NCBI GenBank assembly: GCA_017472735.1
Contig: JAFUOD010000018.1
Coordinates: forward strand, 35,604 to 99,603
Direction of reading: 5' to 3'
DNA: 64,000 nt
DNA from: Oscillospiraceae bacterium
GTDB lineage: Bacteria > Bacillota > Clostridia > Oscillospirales > Ruminococcaceae
In this document: one piece after another, positions 25,903-34,486 of the stretch
How the letters are laid out: each line of letters opens with the position of its first letter
Position numbering within the stretch: the stretch's first letter is position 1
The notes under the pieces: model-generated
The model's input: only the letters and a program-made list of their open reading frames with translations
What the model was told of the DNA's origin: nothing
The model's database searches: none
Made by a program: the position numbers and the translations under genes

Positions 25903-27258
25903 ATGATAAACTTAAGCGACATTTTAGAAACGATACGCATGATTCAGGACGAATGTTTAGATATTCGCACCATTACCATGGGCATTTCTCTTTTAGACTG
26001 CATTGATGCCGACATTGATGTAGCCTGCGAGAAGGTATATAAAAAGATCACCACCTGCGCTAAAGATTTAGTGCGTGTTGGCGAGGAGATCGAAAAAGAG
26101 TACGGTATTCCGATAATTAACAAGAGGATTTCGGTAACGCCTATTTCAATCATCTCGGCGGCATGCAAAGAAAGCCCTGTTAAGTTTGCTATAACCATGG
26201 ATAAAGCGGCAGAAGCTGTGGGCGTTAACCTCATCGGCGGATATTCTGCGCTTGTTCAAAAGGGCTTTGCCGCAGGCGACAAAGAGCTTATCGAATCAAT
26301 TCCCGAGGCTTTAAAGGTAACAAGCCGTGTTTGCTCGTCGGTCAACGTTGGCTCGACCAAAACAGGCATTAACTTAGACGCTTGCAAAATCATGGGCAGA
26401 ATCGTTAAAGAATGTGCCGAGGCTACTGTTGATACAAATTGCTTTGGTGCAGCAAAGCTTGTTGTTTTTTGCAACGCTGTTGAGGATAACCCCTTTATGG
26501 CAGGTGCTTTCCATGGTGTTGGCGAGCCTGACTGCATTATTAACGTAGGCGTTTCGGGCCCCGGTGTTGTAAGGGCGGCACTTGCAAAGCACCCCAACGC
26601 CGACATAAACGAAATTGCGGGCATTATTAAAACCACCGCTTATAAAATCACCCGTGTAGGTCAGCTTGTCGGCGTTACAGCGTCCGAGCGTTTGGGTGTG
26701 CCTTTTGGAATCGTTGATCTTTCGCTTGCACCTACACCCGCAGTAGGCGACTCGGTTGCCCATATTTTAGAGGAAATAGGTCTTGAACAGTGCGGTTGCC
26801 CCGGCACCACCGCAACCTTAGCCCTTTTGAACGACGCTGTTAAAAAAGGCGGCGTAATGGCCTGCTCGTCTGTCGGCGGTCTTTCGGGCGCTTTTATTCC
26901 TGTTTCCGAGGATGCAGGCATGATCGACGCTGCAAAAAGCGGCTGCCTTACCCTTGAAAAGTTAGAGGCTATGACCGCTGTTTGCTCGGTAGGCCTTGAT
27001 ATGATAGTTGTACCCGGCGACACCACTGCCGACACCATTGCGGCACTTATTGCCGATGAAGCCGCTATAGGCATGGTAAACTCGAAAACAACAGCCGTGC
27101 GTGTTATTCCTGCAATTGGCATGGATGTTGGCGAAGAACTTGACTGGGGCGGACTTTTCGGCTGCGGCCCTGTAATGAAGATAAACACCTATTCACCCTC
27201 GAAATTTATTAACCGAGGCGGACAGATACCCGCACCGCTTCACAGCCTTAAAAACTAA
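25903..27258 (+). CDS. UPF0210 (PFL/DUF711) family protein
   Basis: A 451-residue cytoplasmic protein of the DUF711 family, related in fold to pyruvate formate-lyase-like/anaerobic ribonucleotide reductase barrels but without a glycyl-radical motif. Characteristic stretches are [16 protein letters not shown] near the start, [30 protein letters not shown] and [20 protein letters not shown]. It is the normal partner of the ACT protein at 25242. The function is unknown; the pairing suggests an amino-acid-responsive enzyme (inference). Confidence 0.88.
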   Translation: MINLSDILETIRMIQDECLDIRTITMGISLLDCIDADIDVACEKVYKKITTCAKDLVRVGEEIEKEYGIPIINKRISVTPISIISAACKESPVKFAITMDKAAEAVGVNLIGGYSALVQKGFAAGDKELIESIPEALKVTSRVCSSVNVGSTKTGINLDACKIMGRIVKECAEATVDTNCFGAAKLVVFCNAVEDNPFMAGAFHGVGEPDCIINVGVSGPGVVRAALAKHPNADINEIAGIIKTTAYKITRVGQLVGVTASERLGVPFGIVDLSLAPTPAVGDSVAHILEEIGLEQCGCPGTTATLALLNDAVKKGGVMACSSVGGLSGAFIPVSEDAGMIDAAKSGCLTLEKLEAMTAVCSVGLDMIVVPGDTTADTIAALIADEAAIGMVNSKTTAVRVIPAIGMDVGEELDWGGLFGCGPVMKINTYSPSKFINRGGQIPAPLHSLKN

Positions 27259-27304
27259 CAGCACTTTAATAAATCAGCAGAAGTTTAGTCCCTCCTGCTG
27301 ATTT

Positions 27305-27436
27305 TTTAGATTAACCCCCTCGCCTTTAGGGGAGGGGGTGTTTCAGCTTTGCTGAAACGGGGGTGGGGTGAGGTGGCGTGGTTGACCCATGGGCAACAAG
27401 TGCCGCATCCGTCGGCGAAGCCGACAACCTTTTAAC
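27305..27436. repeat. Palindromic intergenic sequence after UPF0210
   Basis: CCCCCTCGCC/GGGGAGGGGG, TTTCAGC/GCTGAAA and GTCGGC/GCCGAC hairpins follow each other. No gene was recognised in 27259-27544. The first hairpin is not followed by a T tract. Confidence 0.5.
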
Positions 27437-27544
27437 AAATTATTTTGCAAAACGCCCGAATTACGGTTGATTTTCCCCAACTCAACCGCCGGTGTGTAGA
27501 GTTTTAAACAAAAACAAGCTAAAATGAATGTGAAAGGAGGCAAA

Positions 27545-28162
27545 ATGATGGATCAATTAAAGATTGGCAAGTTTATTGCCGAGCGCAGAAAAGCAAATAA
27601 TCTGACTCAGATGCAGCTGGCAGAAAAATTAAACATTACCGACAGAGCAGTTTCAAAATGGGAAACGGGAAAGGCGATGCCTGATTCTTCCATCATGCTT
27701 GAACTTTGTGATGTTCTTGAAATCACTGTAAATGACTTATTGAATGGGGAGATTGTAACAATGGAAAACTATAACAAGGAATTAGAAAACAACTTGCTTG
27801 AAATGATAAAGCAAAAAGAGGAAAGCGACAAAAGATTACTTCGGGCGGAAATTGTAATGGGCATATGTTGCATTTTACCGCTTATTGCTTCGACCGTAAT
27901 CGTTTCTTTCGTGCCCATGGAAGAGTGGTTAGCCGCTGTGATCGTCTTAACGAGTATAATTCCTCTGTTAATTGCAACTCCGTTTGCATTAAGAATCGAG
28001 CAAAAAGCAGGATATTACGAATGTGCCAAATGCGGCCACCGATATGTTCCCACATACAAAAGCGTTTTTATGGCAATGCACACTAACAGAACGAGATATA
28101 TGAAATGTCCCGAATGTCACAAGAAATCGTGGCAGAAAAAAGTTCTGACCAAAGAACAATAA
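27545..28162 (+). CDS. XRE-family regulator with two membrane helices and a C-terminal zinc ribbon
   Basis: A 205-residue protein. Residues about 4-62 are an XRE helix-turn-helix (FIAERRKANNLTQMQLAEKL, ITDRAVSKWETGKAMPD). A helical linker is followed by two membrane segments (VMGICCILPLIASTVIVSF and WLAAVIVLTSIIPLLIATPF), then a tail with CAKCGHRY and CPECHKK, a likely zinc ribbon. Starts at 27545 and 27548 are adjacent; AAAGGAGG fits either, and the ATG at 27524 lies upstream of it. Membrane-tethered XRE proteins are common in Clostridia; the target is unknown. Confidence 0.85.
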   Translation: MMDQLKIGKFIAERRKANNLTQMQLAEKLNITDRAVSKWETGKAMPDSSIMLELCDVLEITVNDLLNGEIVTMENYNKELENNLLEMIKQKEESDKRLLRAEIVMGICCILPLIASTVIVSFVPMEEWLAAVIVLTSIIPLLIATPFALRIEQKAGYYECAKCGHRYVPTYKSVFMAMHTNRTRYMKCPECHKKSWQKKVLTKEQ

Positions 28163-28169
28163 ACTGCAA

Positions 28170-28205
28170 AAAACAGTACCGATATTCGGTGCTGTTTTGT
28201 TTTAA
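28170..28205 (+). terminator. Terminator after the XRE membrane regulator
   Basis: AAACAGTACCGA pairs with TCGGTGCTGTTT around TAT, followed by TGTTTT. Confidence 0.85.
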
Positions 28206-28362
28206 CAGGCTTTTGAATTAACATTACCTTAACGTTTTCTAAAAACAATTTAAACAACATAGTTATATAATTGGGACAAGTAAAATAATTGCCCTTAAAA
28301 GCACTATCATTTTGTCGAAAAATGTGCTATAATATTTTTATTATTTATTTGTAGGTGAAGTA

Positions 28363-28983
28363 ATGAAACTGATTTTCAGCATGATAATAGGATATTTGCT
28401 TGGCACATTAAGCCCCTCGGCTTTTTTGGCTAAGCTTAAAAAGAAAAATCTTCGCGAGGAAGGCACACAAAACCTTGGGGCAACAAATACCATGCTTACT
28501 CTTGGCACGGGCTATGGCGCATTGGTTTTGTTTTTTGACCTTGCAAAGGCGGCAATTGCCGTAAAGCTCGGTCAGCTTATCGCACCTGCTTTTGCGCTGT
28601 CCGGTTTGCTTTCCGGAAGCGCCGCAGTTTTGGGGCACATCTATCCCTTTTATATGAAGTTTAAAGGCGGCAAGGGTTTGGCGGCTTACGGCGGATTGAT
28701 TTTAGGCCTCGACCCGATACTTTTTTTAATTTTATTAATAATCTCAACAGCTTGCATGTTTGTTGTAAATTACAGCGCAGGTATGCCGATGTCGGCAGGT
28801 GTTTTGTTCCCCGTTCTTTACGGCTTGCGTACCCACAGCATAGTGTCGTTTTTATTTGCCGCCGCAATAAGCGCAGTTATTATTTGGAAGCATTTCAGCA
28901 ACCTTTTAAAAGGTCGAAACGGCGAGGATGTTAAGGTAAGAGATTACGCTGTGCACCACCTTTTTAAGAAAAAAGCCAACTGA
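28363..28983 (+). CDS. plsY: Acyl-phosphate glycerol-3-phosphate acyltransferase PlsY
   Basis: A 206-residue polytopic membrane protein with the PlsY motifs: the N-terminal GYLLGTLSPSAFLAK helix, EGTQNLGATNT (motif 1), GHIYPFYMKFKGGKGLAAYGG (motif 2) and the C-terminal region. It makes lysophosphatidate from acyl phosphate and glycerol-3-phosphate. TATAAT at 28328-28333 is a likely -10 box. The C-terminal tail (KVRDYAVHHLFKKKAN) is longer than usual. Motif 1 has GTQ where most PlsY have GSG/GSA. Confidence 0.88.
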   Translation: MKLIFSMIIGYLLGTLSPSAFLAKLKKKNLREEGTQNLGATNTMLTLGTGYGALVLFFDLAKAAIAVKLGQLIAPAFALSGLLSGSAAVLGHIYPFYMKFKGGKGLAAYGGLILGLDPILFLILLIISTACMFVVNYSAGMPMSAGVLFPVLYGLRTHSIVSFLFAAAISAVIIWKHFSNLLKGRNGEDVKVRDYAVHHLFKKKAN

Positions 28984-28992
28984 TATTGCAAA

Positions 28993-29034
28993 TTAAAACC
29001 ACCGCTTCGGTTAAGAAACGGTGGTCGTTTTTAT
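28993..29034. terminator. Terminator between convergent plsY and esterase genes
   Basis: AAAACCACCG pairs with CGGTGGT(C)GTTTT around CTTCGGTTAAGAAA; U-rich on the plus side, A-rich on the other. Confidence 0.75.
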
Positions 29035-29042
29035 GTATAAAA

Positions 29043-30266
29043 TCAGTCAAGCTTATCTATCAGGCCTGCCGCAACACGGGTGTTATATAAAGTGTTTGCC
29101 TCTTCACTTACAGAAATAATGTGCTTTGCCATCTCCTTCGAGGCTCTTAAATGAGAGGCAGCAGTGGGGTGCCAGTCGGCAGCATACCCTTCGTCGCCCC
29201 TTATCTGGCCAAGCTTAACACAGCTTATGTTAGTGTCATTTGTTTCGGCGCTGTATTCGCTTACAGCAGTTTCAATAGCAGGGTAGAGCTCGGCGCCCAT
29301 AAGCCCCAATGTGCAAACAATGTGTGCATTTGGGTTGTTCTTTCTTACAAGCTTTAAAAACTCAACATATTCGTCAGAATAAGCCTTAGCCTTGTCGGCG
29401 TCTCCTCTTACATATGAATTGTCGTTTGTGCCGAGGTTAATAACAACAATGTCAGGCACAAATTCATCAAAGCTCCAATCAATCTCATTTATGTTGGGTG
29501 TGTTCGAGGTATCCCACATTTTGCCGAGCTGAGTGTAAATTTCAGGTACTAAGCCGGATTCGTTAATACTGCCGTCACCGGTATATGCCGAGATGATTCC
29601 GTGTCCGCTGTAAGAAACAAGGCTGTAATCAGCGCCCAAAAGCTCGGCTGTTTTGTAAGCATAAGCTCGGGTCGCGTCCTCGGTAGAGGTAGAGAAGCTG
29701 TGATTGCGGTCCTCGTCGTCAACACCGTAGCCGCAGGTGATAGAGTCGCCGATAAATTCAATTTTTAACGAGCTTTCGGGTGCAGGGGCAATAGGCTTTG
29801 TATCGGTAACGGAAATTGATTTAACACCGATTATCGAGTTTGCAGATTCGGACAGCTTAAGCACCTTAACGGTGTTTTCACCCTCTGCCAAGGAAACAGA
29901 CAGGGATTTTTCAGCTTCCGACATCATGCCGTCAATAACTCGTTCACCGTTGACGTAAACCGCATATCTTGCCATGCCGCCAAAGTTTGCGCTTAAAGAT
30001 GAATTGTCGCCGGCAAGAGTTATTACAAGGTCGGTGCCTGTTGTTACAAACTCAATTCCGCTTGCCGACTGAACAAGCCAACGAACATTGTCTTTGTCTA
30101 AATAAGTTCTGCCAATGGTTTTAACAGTTTTATTGTCGGCAATCACAGTTCTTTCAACAGGTGTCACGGTTTCTTCCCCCTCCGAGCTTTTTGAATTATC
30201 ACAGCTGGCAAACGTCAGCATAAGAGCGAGTGACAAAATAACGGACAAAAGTCTTTTTGCAAGCAT
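29043..30266 (-). CDS. Secreted SGNH/GDSL esterase, CE2-like (two-domain carbohydrate acetylesterase)
   Basis: A 407-residue lipoprotein (signal ends LTFASC). Residues about 45-165 form a beta-sandwich lead domain; the SGNH hydrolase domain follows with block I GDSITCGYG (about residue 174), block III NLGTNDN and block V DWHPTAASH. This jelly-roll + SGNH layout is that of carbohydrate esterase family 2, which deacetylates xylan, glucomannan or xylo-oligosaccharides. It lies divergent from the GH39 gene, fitting xylan use. Confidence 0.82.
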   Translation of the reverse strand: MLAKRLLSVILSLALMLTFASCDNSKSSEGEETVTPVERTVIADNKTVKTIGRTYLDKDNVRWLVQSASGIEFVTTGTDLVITLAGDNSSLSANFGGMARYAVYVNGERVIDGMMSEAEKSLSVSLAEGENTVKVLKLSESANSIIGVKSISVTDTKPIAPAPESSLKIEFIGDSITCGYGVDDEDRNHSFSTSTEDATRAYAYKTAELLGADYSLVSYSGHGIISAYTGDGSINESGLVPEIYTQLGKMWDTSNTPNINEIDWSFDEFVPDIVVINLGTNDNSYVRGDADKAKAYSDEYVEFLKLVRKNNPNAHIVCTLGLMGAELYPAIETAVSEYSAETNDTNISCVKLGQIRGDEGYAADWHPTAASHLRASKEMAKHIISVSEEANTLYNTRVAAGLIDKLD

Positions 30267-30360
30267 AAGCTCTCCTCCAAAATAAGTTTAATTAAATTAT
30301 ACTACCTGCCTGCAAAAATGACAAGACATATTTTAATAGTACAAAAATATTTAATTTGGG

Positions 30361-30389
30361 TTGCGCTTTTGGCTGTTACAGGTTATAAT
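30361..30389 (+). promoter_or_regulatory. Promoter of the GH39 gene
   Basis: TTGCGC (30361-30366), 17 bases, TATAAT (30384-30389). Confidence 0.6.
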
Positions 30390-30422
30390 TAACTTGACAT
30401 TATTTACATGGAGGGAACACTG

Positions 30423-31952
30423 ATGAGCAAAATTTTATTAAACACCGAAAACTCGGTATTCTTTAAAAACAACGTTGATTATTGCGTTGGCACAGGCAGA
30501 ATGGGTCTGGCACTTCACAAAGAATATTACGATCAATTGGCATATGTGCAAAAGGGCGTAGGCTTTAAGTATATAAGAGGCCACGGTCTTTTCTGCGATG
30601 ATATGGCAATTTATCAGGAACGCACCGACAGAGAAGGCAACACAACCATTGAGTATAACTTTACATATTTAGACCGTGTGTTTGACGACTATCTTTCGCT
30701 TAATATCCGCCCGTTTTTAGAGCTTGGCTTTATGCCTTATAAAATGGCTTCGGGTGAGAATTATGTCTTCCACTGGAAGGGTAACACCACCCCTCCCAAG
30801 GATTATAACCTTTGGTGCGACATGGTTAAGGCAACGCTTCGCCACCTTATTGACCGTTATGGCGAGGATGAAGTGCTTAACTGGCCTATTGAGGTTTGGA
30901 ACGAGCCTAACCTTTGGGGCTTCTGGTATAAGGCAGATATGGAAGAATACTTTAAGCTTTACACATATACCGCAAAAGCTGTTAAAGAGGTTGACCATAG
31001 ACTTAAGGTGGGCGGCCCTGCAATTTGCGGCGGCGCCGATGAAAAGTGGATGAGAGGCTTTTTAAACTATTGCCGCGAGAATAATCCTCCGCTTGACTTT
31101 ATTACACGCCACCATTACACCACTCACTTCCCCAAGCCGCAGGGTCATTACGGTTATGCTTCGCTTATGGGCACCCGTGAGTCGCTTGACACCCTTAAAA
31201 ACGTTAAGGCAATGATTAATGAATATGACGAGTTTAAGGATCTGCCTTTTTACATCACCGAGTTCAACACCTCTTATATACCTAACTGCCCCATGCACGA
31301 CACCAACGAAAACGCAGTTGAGCTTGCACGCACATTAAGCGAAATAGGCGATTATGTTGACGGATATTCTTACTGGACCTTTGGTGACGTTTTTGAGGAG
31401 CAGGGTGTTCCGTTCTCACTATTCCACGGCGGCTTTGGCATGCTTGCCGACAAGTGCATACCCAAGCCTACTTACTGGACCTTTAAGTTCTTTAAAAATG
31501 TAAAGGGCGAGTGCATTTACAGAGGGGAAAACGCAGTTGTTACCAAGCAGGCTGACGGCTCGCTTAAAGGTGTTCTGTGGAATGTAACACGTGATTCTGA
31601 AACTGAAGCCTTAGAGCTTAACTTTGAAACAAACCTTGCAAGCGGCGAATATGTTTTGCTTACCAAAACAGTTGACGAAGACTGCTGCAACCCCTTGAAG
31701 GTTTGGCACGATATGGGAGAGGTTAAGACTCCCAAGGATGATGAGATCGAAATTATACGTGCAAGCGCAAACCCCATGATTAAAACCGCAAGAGTTGACG
31801 GCGCAAGTCTTGACTTTAAGCTTGGCAAAAACGCACTTGTTTACTTCGAGCTTAAGGCAGCACCCATGCAGGGCGACAGAGGTTATGACTATGACCGTGT
31901 TGCCATGGGCGAAAACGCTTATGAAATTGCAAACGGATTGGAAGGCAAATAA
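30423..31952 (+). CDS. Glycoside hydrolase family 39 enzyme (beta-xylosidase-like)
   Basis: A 509-residue cytoplasmic protein (no signal peptide) with a GH39 (beta/alpha)8 barrel: acid/base Glu in IEVWNEPNLWGFWYKADM (about residue 163) and nucleophile Glu in FYITEFNTSYIPN (about 282), RHHYTTHFP between them, and a C-terminal beta-sandwich from about 370. It hydrolyses beta-1,4-xylo-oligosaccharides inside the cell. An ATG at 30408 lies upstream of the GGAGGG box; 30423 is preferred. The adjacent divergent esterase would deacetylate the same polymer. Confidence 0.9.
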   Translation: MSKILLNTENSVFFKNNVDYCVGTGRMGLALHKEYYDQLAYVQKGVGFKYIRGHGLFCDDMAIYQERTDREGNTTIEYNFTYLDRVFDDYLSLNIRPFLELGFMPYKMASGENYVFHWKGNTTPPKDYNLWCDMVKATLRHLIDRYGEDEVLNWPIEVWNEPNLWGFWYKADMEEYFKLYTYTAKAVKEVDHRLKVGGPAICGGADEKWMRGFLNYCRENNPPLDFITRHHYTTHFPKPQGHYGYASLMGTRESLDTLKNVKAMINEYDEFKDLPFYITEFNTSYIPNCPMHDTNENAVELARTLSEIGDYVDGYSYWTFGDVFEEQGVPFSLFHGGFGMLADKCIPKPTYWTFKFFKNVKGECIYRGENAVVTKQADGSLKGVLWNVTRDSETEALELNFETNLASGEYVLLTKTVDEDCCNPLKVWHDMGEVKTPKDDEIEIIRASANPMIKTARVDGASLDFKLGKNALVYFELKAAPMQGDRGYDYDRVAMGENAYEIANGLEGK

Positions 31953-31959
31953 ATCAGCG

Positions 31960-32055
31960 CCGACGTCGCCGGAGCGCAGCTGTGCGCAGGCGGTGGAGGC
32001 GCCACGGCTCGGCACTTTGCCTCGTTTCACTCGGCACACGCCTCGCCACGGCGCC
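31960..32055. repeat. GC-rich palindromic element (family member); start of the left 91-bp repeat
   Basis: The modules GCGCCGACGTCGCC, AGCTGTGCGCAGGCGGTGGAGG and then the hairpin GGCGCCACGGCTCGGCAC...CTCGCCACGGCGCC. The last part (from 31998) is also the start of the direct repeat shared with 45627-45717. Confidence 0.7.
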
Positions 32056-32088
32056 CAAACTAAATAAACTTAAAAGAGCTACCCCACA
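31998..32088. repeat. Left 91-bp direct repeat flanking the branched-chain operon
   Basis: This copy matches 45627-45717 at 87 of 91 bases, in the same orientation and without gaps. It contains the GGCGCC...GGCGCC palindrome and the left arm of a terminator hairpin. Confidence 0.92.
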
Positions 32089-32108
32089 GTTAAGGGCAGC
32101 TCTTTTTG
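32072..32108 (+). terminator. Terminator after the GH39 gene
   Basis: AAAGAGCTACCC pairs with GGGCAGCTCTTT (one bulged pair), followed by TT. The equivalent hairpin at 45701-45733 keeps pairing despite sequence changes. Confidence 0.8.
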
Positions 32109-32184
32109 CTATAATATAGGTATTGCTAACAAATAAAAATCCGTTCGAATTTGATTCTTCAGCAAACCTCTAACCGTCGGGGGC

Positions 32185-32230
32185 TAAAGTGAACGTCACC
32201 GGTTGCGTTGCCCGAAAGGTCAACACACTG
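32185..32230 (-). pseudogene. purL fragment (46 bp)
   Basis: This stretch matches 46161-46206 inside the real purL at 40 of 46 bases. On the minus strand it still reads QCVDLSGNATGDVHF, against QYVDLSGNATSDVHF in the intact gene. No other purL sequence is evident around it, except possibly CCGTCGGG just to its left. Confidence 0.7.
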
Positions 32231-32325
32231 TTAGAAGCAATAAAGGTATATATTACAAATTTAAAAGTGAGGAATCAGATAATAATTGTAAAAAATCACG
32301 AGCTTTTAAATTTTTTTAAAAAGCT

Positions 32326-32354
32326 CTTGACATCAACGCTTTAAAAGAGTAAAA
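32326..32354 (+). promoter_or_regulatory. Promoter of the ilv-leu operon, with an overlapping palindrome
   Basis: TTGACA (32326-32331), 17 bases, TAAAAT (32349-32354). Directly before it, 32299-32325 is an AT-rich inverted repeat (GAGCTTTTAAA/TTTAAAAAGCTC) that touches the -35 box and might be an operator or the terminator of something upstream. Confidence 0.8.
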
Positions 32355-32376
32355 TATAACACAAGTTTAATAAAGA

Positions 32377-32559
32377 TAAAGGCTATGACGAAGAATGGTC
32401 ATGGAGAAAAGCAGTGCAGAGAGCTGATGGTTAGTGCAAATCAGCATGCTGTATATCCTTGTCCTCTCACTTCCGAGCCGGAAGCCTGAACAAAAGTTAA
32501 GTAGGGCGACCCATGTATGCTATGTTAGTGCATAGAGGTTGATAGACTTCGATCAAACG
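32377..32559 (+). promoter_or_regulatory. T-box decoding module A, predicted leucine (CUC), lacking its own antiterminator
   Basis: Stem I opens AAAGGCTATGACGAAG and closes CACTTCCGAGCC; the specifier triplet is CTC at 32466-32468 (Leu). The downstream stem (TATGC/GCATA, GTATGCTATGTTAGTGCATA) is also present. The sequence then runs into module B without a TGGTACCGCG motif or a terminator; only the small TTGAT/ATCAA stem lies between. Confidence 0.88.
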
Positions 32560-32841
32560 AAAGGCTATGACGAAGACGGAATCTATAAGTGATTTCTCAG
32601 AGAGTCGGGGGCGGTGCGATCCCGATAAATAACTGTAGAATTTCCCATCCCTTCCGAGCCGGAGGTCCAAAAGGCTTAACACCCAGTAGGCGCCTCCCGA
32701 GTATGCTGCGTCAGTGCATAGAAGTTAACAGACTTCGAAGAGGTGGCGGATTATATATCCGCAATTTGAGTGGTACCGCGAGTGCAATGAATTTACACCC
32801 GTCTCAAAGCAATTAAAAAGCTTTGAGGCGGTTTTTGTTTT
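32560..32841 (+). promoter_or_regulatory. T-box decoding module B, predicted isoleucine (AUC), with the operon's single antiterminator/terminator
   Basis: It starts with the same AAAGGCTATGACGAAG as module A and closes CCTTCCGAGCC; the specifier is ATC at 32647-32649 (Ile). The TATGC/GCATA stem follows, then the antiterminator motif TGGTACCGCG (32771-32780) and terminator (CGTCTCAAAGC pairs with GCTTTGAGGCG, then GTTTTTG, 32799-32841). The UGGU bulge fits tRNAs with discriminator A, which suits both tRNA-Ile and tRNA-Leu. Confidence 0.93.
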
Positions 32842-32887
32842 GCCTTAGAGCGAAATGAGTACAATTATTCGGAAAGGCGGAATGAAA

Positions 32888-34078
32888 ATGTTATCTCTCG
32901 ACAAAGTATTTAATGCACAGACGGTGCTGAAAAACATTATTCGTGAAACGAACTTGGTCAGAGCTTACGGGATCGCTCCCGATTGTGAGCTTTATCTAAA
33001 GCCGGAAAATCTGCAAATCACCGGTTCGTTTAAGGTCAGAGGCTCGGCGTATAAGATCGCTATGCTTTCTGATGAAGAAAAGGCAAAAGGTGTAATTGCC
33101 TGTTCGGCAGGAAATCACGCACAGGGTGTTGCGTTGGCGGCAACAAAGAACGGCATAAGATCGCTTATTTGCCTGCCTGATTCTGCCCCCATTTCCAAGG
33201 TGGAGGCAACCAAAGGCTTCGGTGCTGACGTGTGTTTGGTAGAAGGCTGTTATGATGACGCTTACAAAAAAGCGTTGGAGCTTCGTGATGCCGAGGAGTA
33301 TACCTTTGTTCATCCCTTTGATGACGAGAATGTAATTGCAGGTCAAGGCACCATTGCTCTTGAGGTGCTGAATGATCTTGATAATATTGATGCAATCGTT
33401 GTTCCTGTCGGCGGGGGCGGTCTTATCTCGGGTATCGCCTATACCGTAAAGCAAATAAGACCTTCCGTTAAGGTTTATGGTGTGCAGGTCAAGGGTGCGG
33501 CAAGTATGTATAACTCGGTGAATGACGGGAAAATCGAATGTTTGCCTTCGGTGCAAACAATTGCAGACGGTATTGCCGTTAAACAGCCGGGTGAAAACAC
33601 CTTTAAGCTTGTAAGCGAATATGTGGACGAAATTGCTCTTGTCAGCGATGATGAAGTAGCAAGCGCTATTCTCGCTTTAATTGAAAAGCAAAAGATGATT
33701 GCCGAGGGTGCAGGCGCCGCAGCCGTGGCGGCTGTAATGTTTGATAAATTCGGCTTAAAGGGTAAACGGGTAGTAAGCATTGTTTCGGGCGGCAATATCG
33801 ACGTTACAAGCCTATCCCGCGTGATCGACCGAGGACTTCTCAATTCAGGCCGTTCTTCAAGCCTTCTGATCGAGCTTATCGACAAGCCCGGACAGCTTAA
33901 GGATATTTCACGGATTATTGCCGATTGCGGCGGAAATGTAACAGGCGTTCATTATGAAAAGGGCAACACCGAAAGCGTTAACGGCTGTTATCTTAGAATT
34001 GAAATGGAAACCAGAGATTTTGAGCATGTTAACCTCATTATGCAGTCTTTGCGGAATGAAGGATTTAAGATAGTGTAA
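32888..34078 (+). CDS. ilvA: Threonine ammonia-lyase (threonine deaminase)
   Basis: A 396-residue PLP enzyme that makes 2-oxobutanoate from threonine, the first committed step to isoleucine. PLP lysine in ITGSFKVRGSAYK (about residue 49), SAGNHAQGVAL, the glycine loop VPVGGGGLISG, and a single C-terminal ACT domain (LLIELIDKPGQLKDISRII). One ACT domain and about 400 residues match the clostridial/TdcB-like form rather than the 500-residue E. coli IlvA. In-frame ATGs at 32855 and 32882 are too close to the AAAGGCGG box or upstream of it; 32888 fits. First gene of the operon. Confidence 0.93.
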   Translation: MLSLDKVFNAQTVLKNIIRETNLVRAYGIAPDCELYLKPENLQITGSFKVRGSAYKIAMLSDEEKAKGVIACSAGNHAQGVALAATKNGIRSLICLPDSAPISKVEATKGFGADVCLVEGCYDDAYKKALELRDAEEYTFVHPFDDENVIAGQGTIALEVLNDLDNIDAIVVPVGGGGLISGIAYTVKQIRPSVKVYGVQVKGAASMYNSVNDGKIECLPSVQTIADGIAVKQPGENTFKLVSEYVDEIALVSDDEVASAILALIEKQKMIAEGAGAAAVAAVMFDKFGLKGKRVVSIVSGGNIDVTSLSRVIDRGLLNSGRSSSLLIELIDKPGQLKDISRIIADCGGNVTGVHYEKGNTESVNGCYLRIEMETRDFEHVNLIMQSLRNEGFKIV

Positions 34079-34099
34079 ATTTTGAAAGGAGTTAAAGTT

Positions 34100-34486
34100 A
34101 TGAGCAAAAAAGTTCAGACAAACAAGGCTCCGGCGGCAATCGGACCTTACTCGCAGGCTGTGGTTGCGGGTAATCTCATTTTTACCTCCGGACAGATACC
34201 CCTTGACCCCGAAACGGGAATGATGGTGGGCGAAAACATTACCGAGCAGACACACAGAGTTTGCAAGAATTTAGAGGCGGTGCTATCTGCGGCAGGCAGC
34301 TCTCTTAAAAATGCCGTAAAAACAGTTTGTTTCTTAAACGATATGGCGGATTTCGCCGCATTCAACGAAGTATATGCACAGTATTTCACCGAAAAGCCCG
34401 CACGCTCGTGTGTTGCGGTTAAGGCTTTGCCCAAAGGCGCATTGGTCGAGGTAGAAGTTGTAGCGGAAAAGGAGCAGACAGCATGA
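34100..34486 (+). CDS. ridA: Enamine/imine deaminase RidA
   Basis: A 128-residue YjgF/RidA protein: QTNKAPAAIGPYSQAVVAGN, FTSGQIPLDPETG, and the catalytic Arg in KPARSCVAVKALPKGALVEVE. It hydrolyses the reactive 2-aminocrotonate/imine released by IlvA, which explains its position right after ilvA. A TTG at 34082 is upstream of the AAAGGAG box; ATG 34100 is chosen. Its stop overlaps leuA. Confidence 0.92.
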   Translation: MSKKVQTNKAPAAIGPYSQAVVAGNLIFTSGQIPLDPETGMMVGENITEQTHRVCKNLEAVLSAAGSSLKNAVKTVCFLNDMADFAAFNEVYAQYFTEKPARSCVAVKALPKGALVEVEVVAEKEQTA

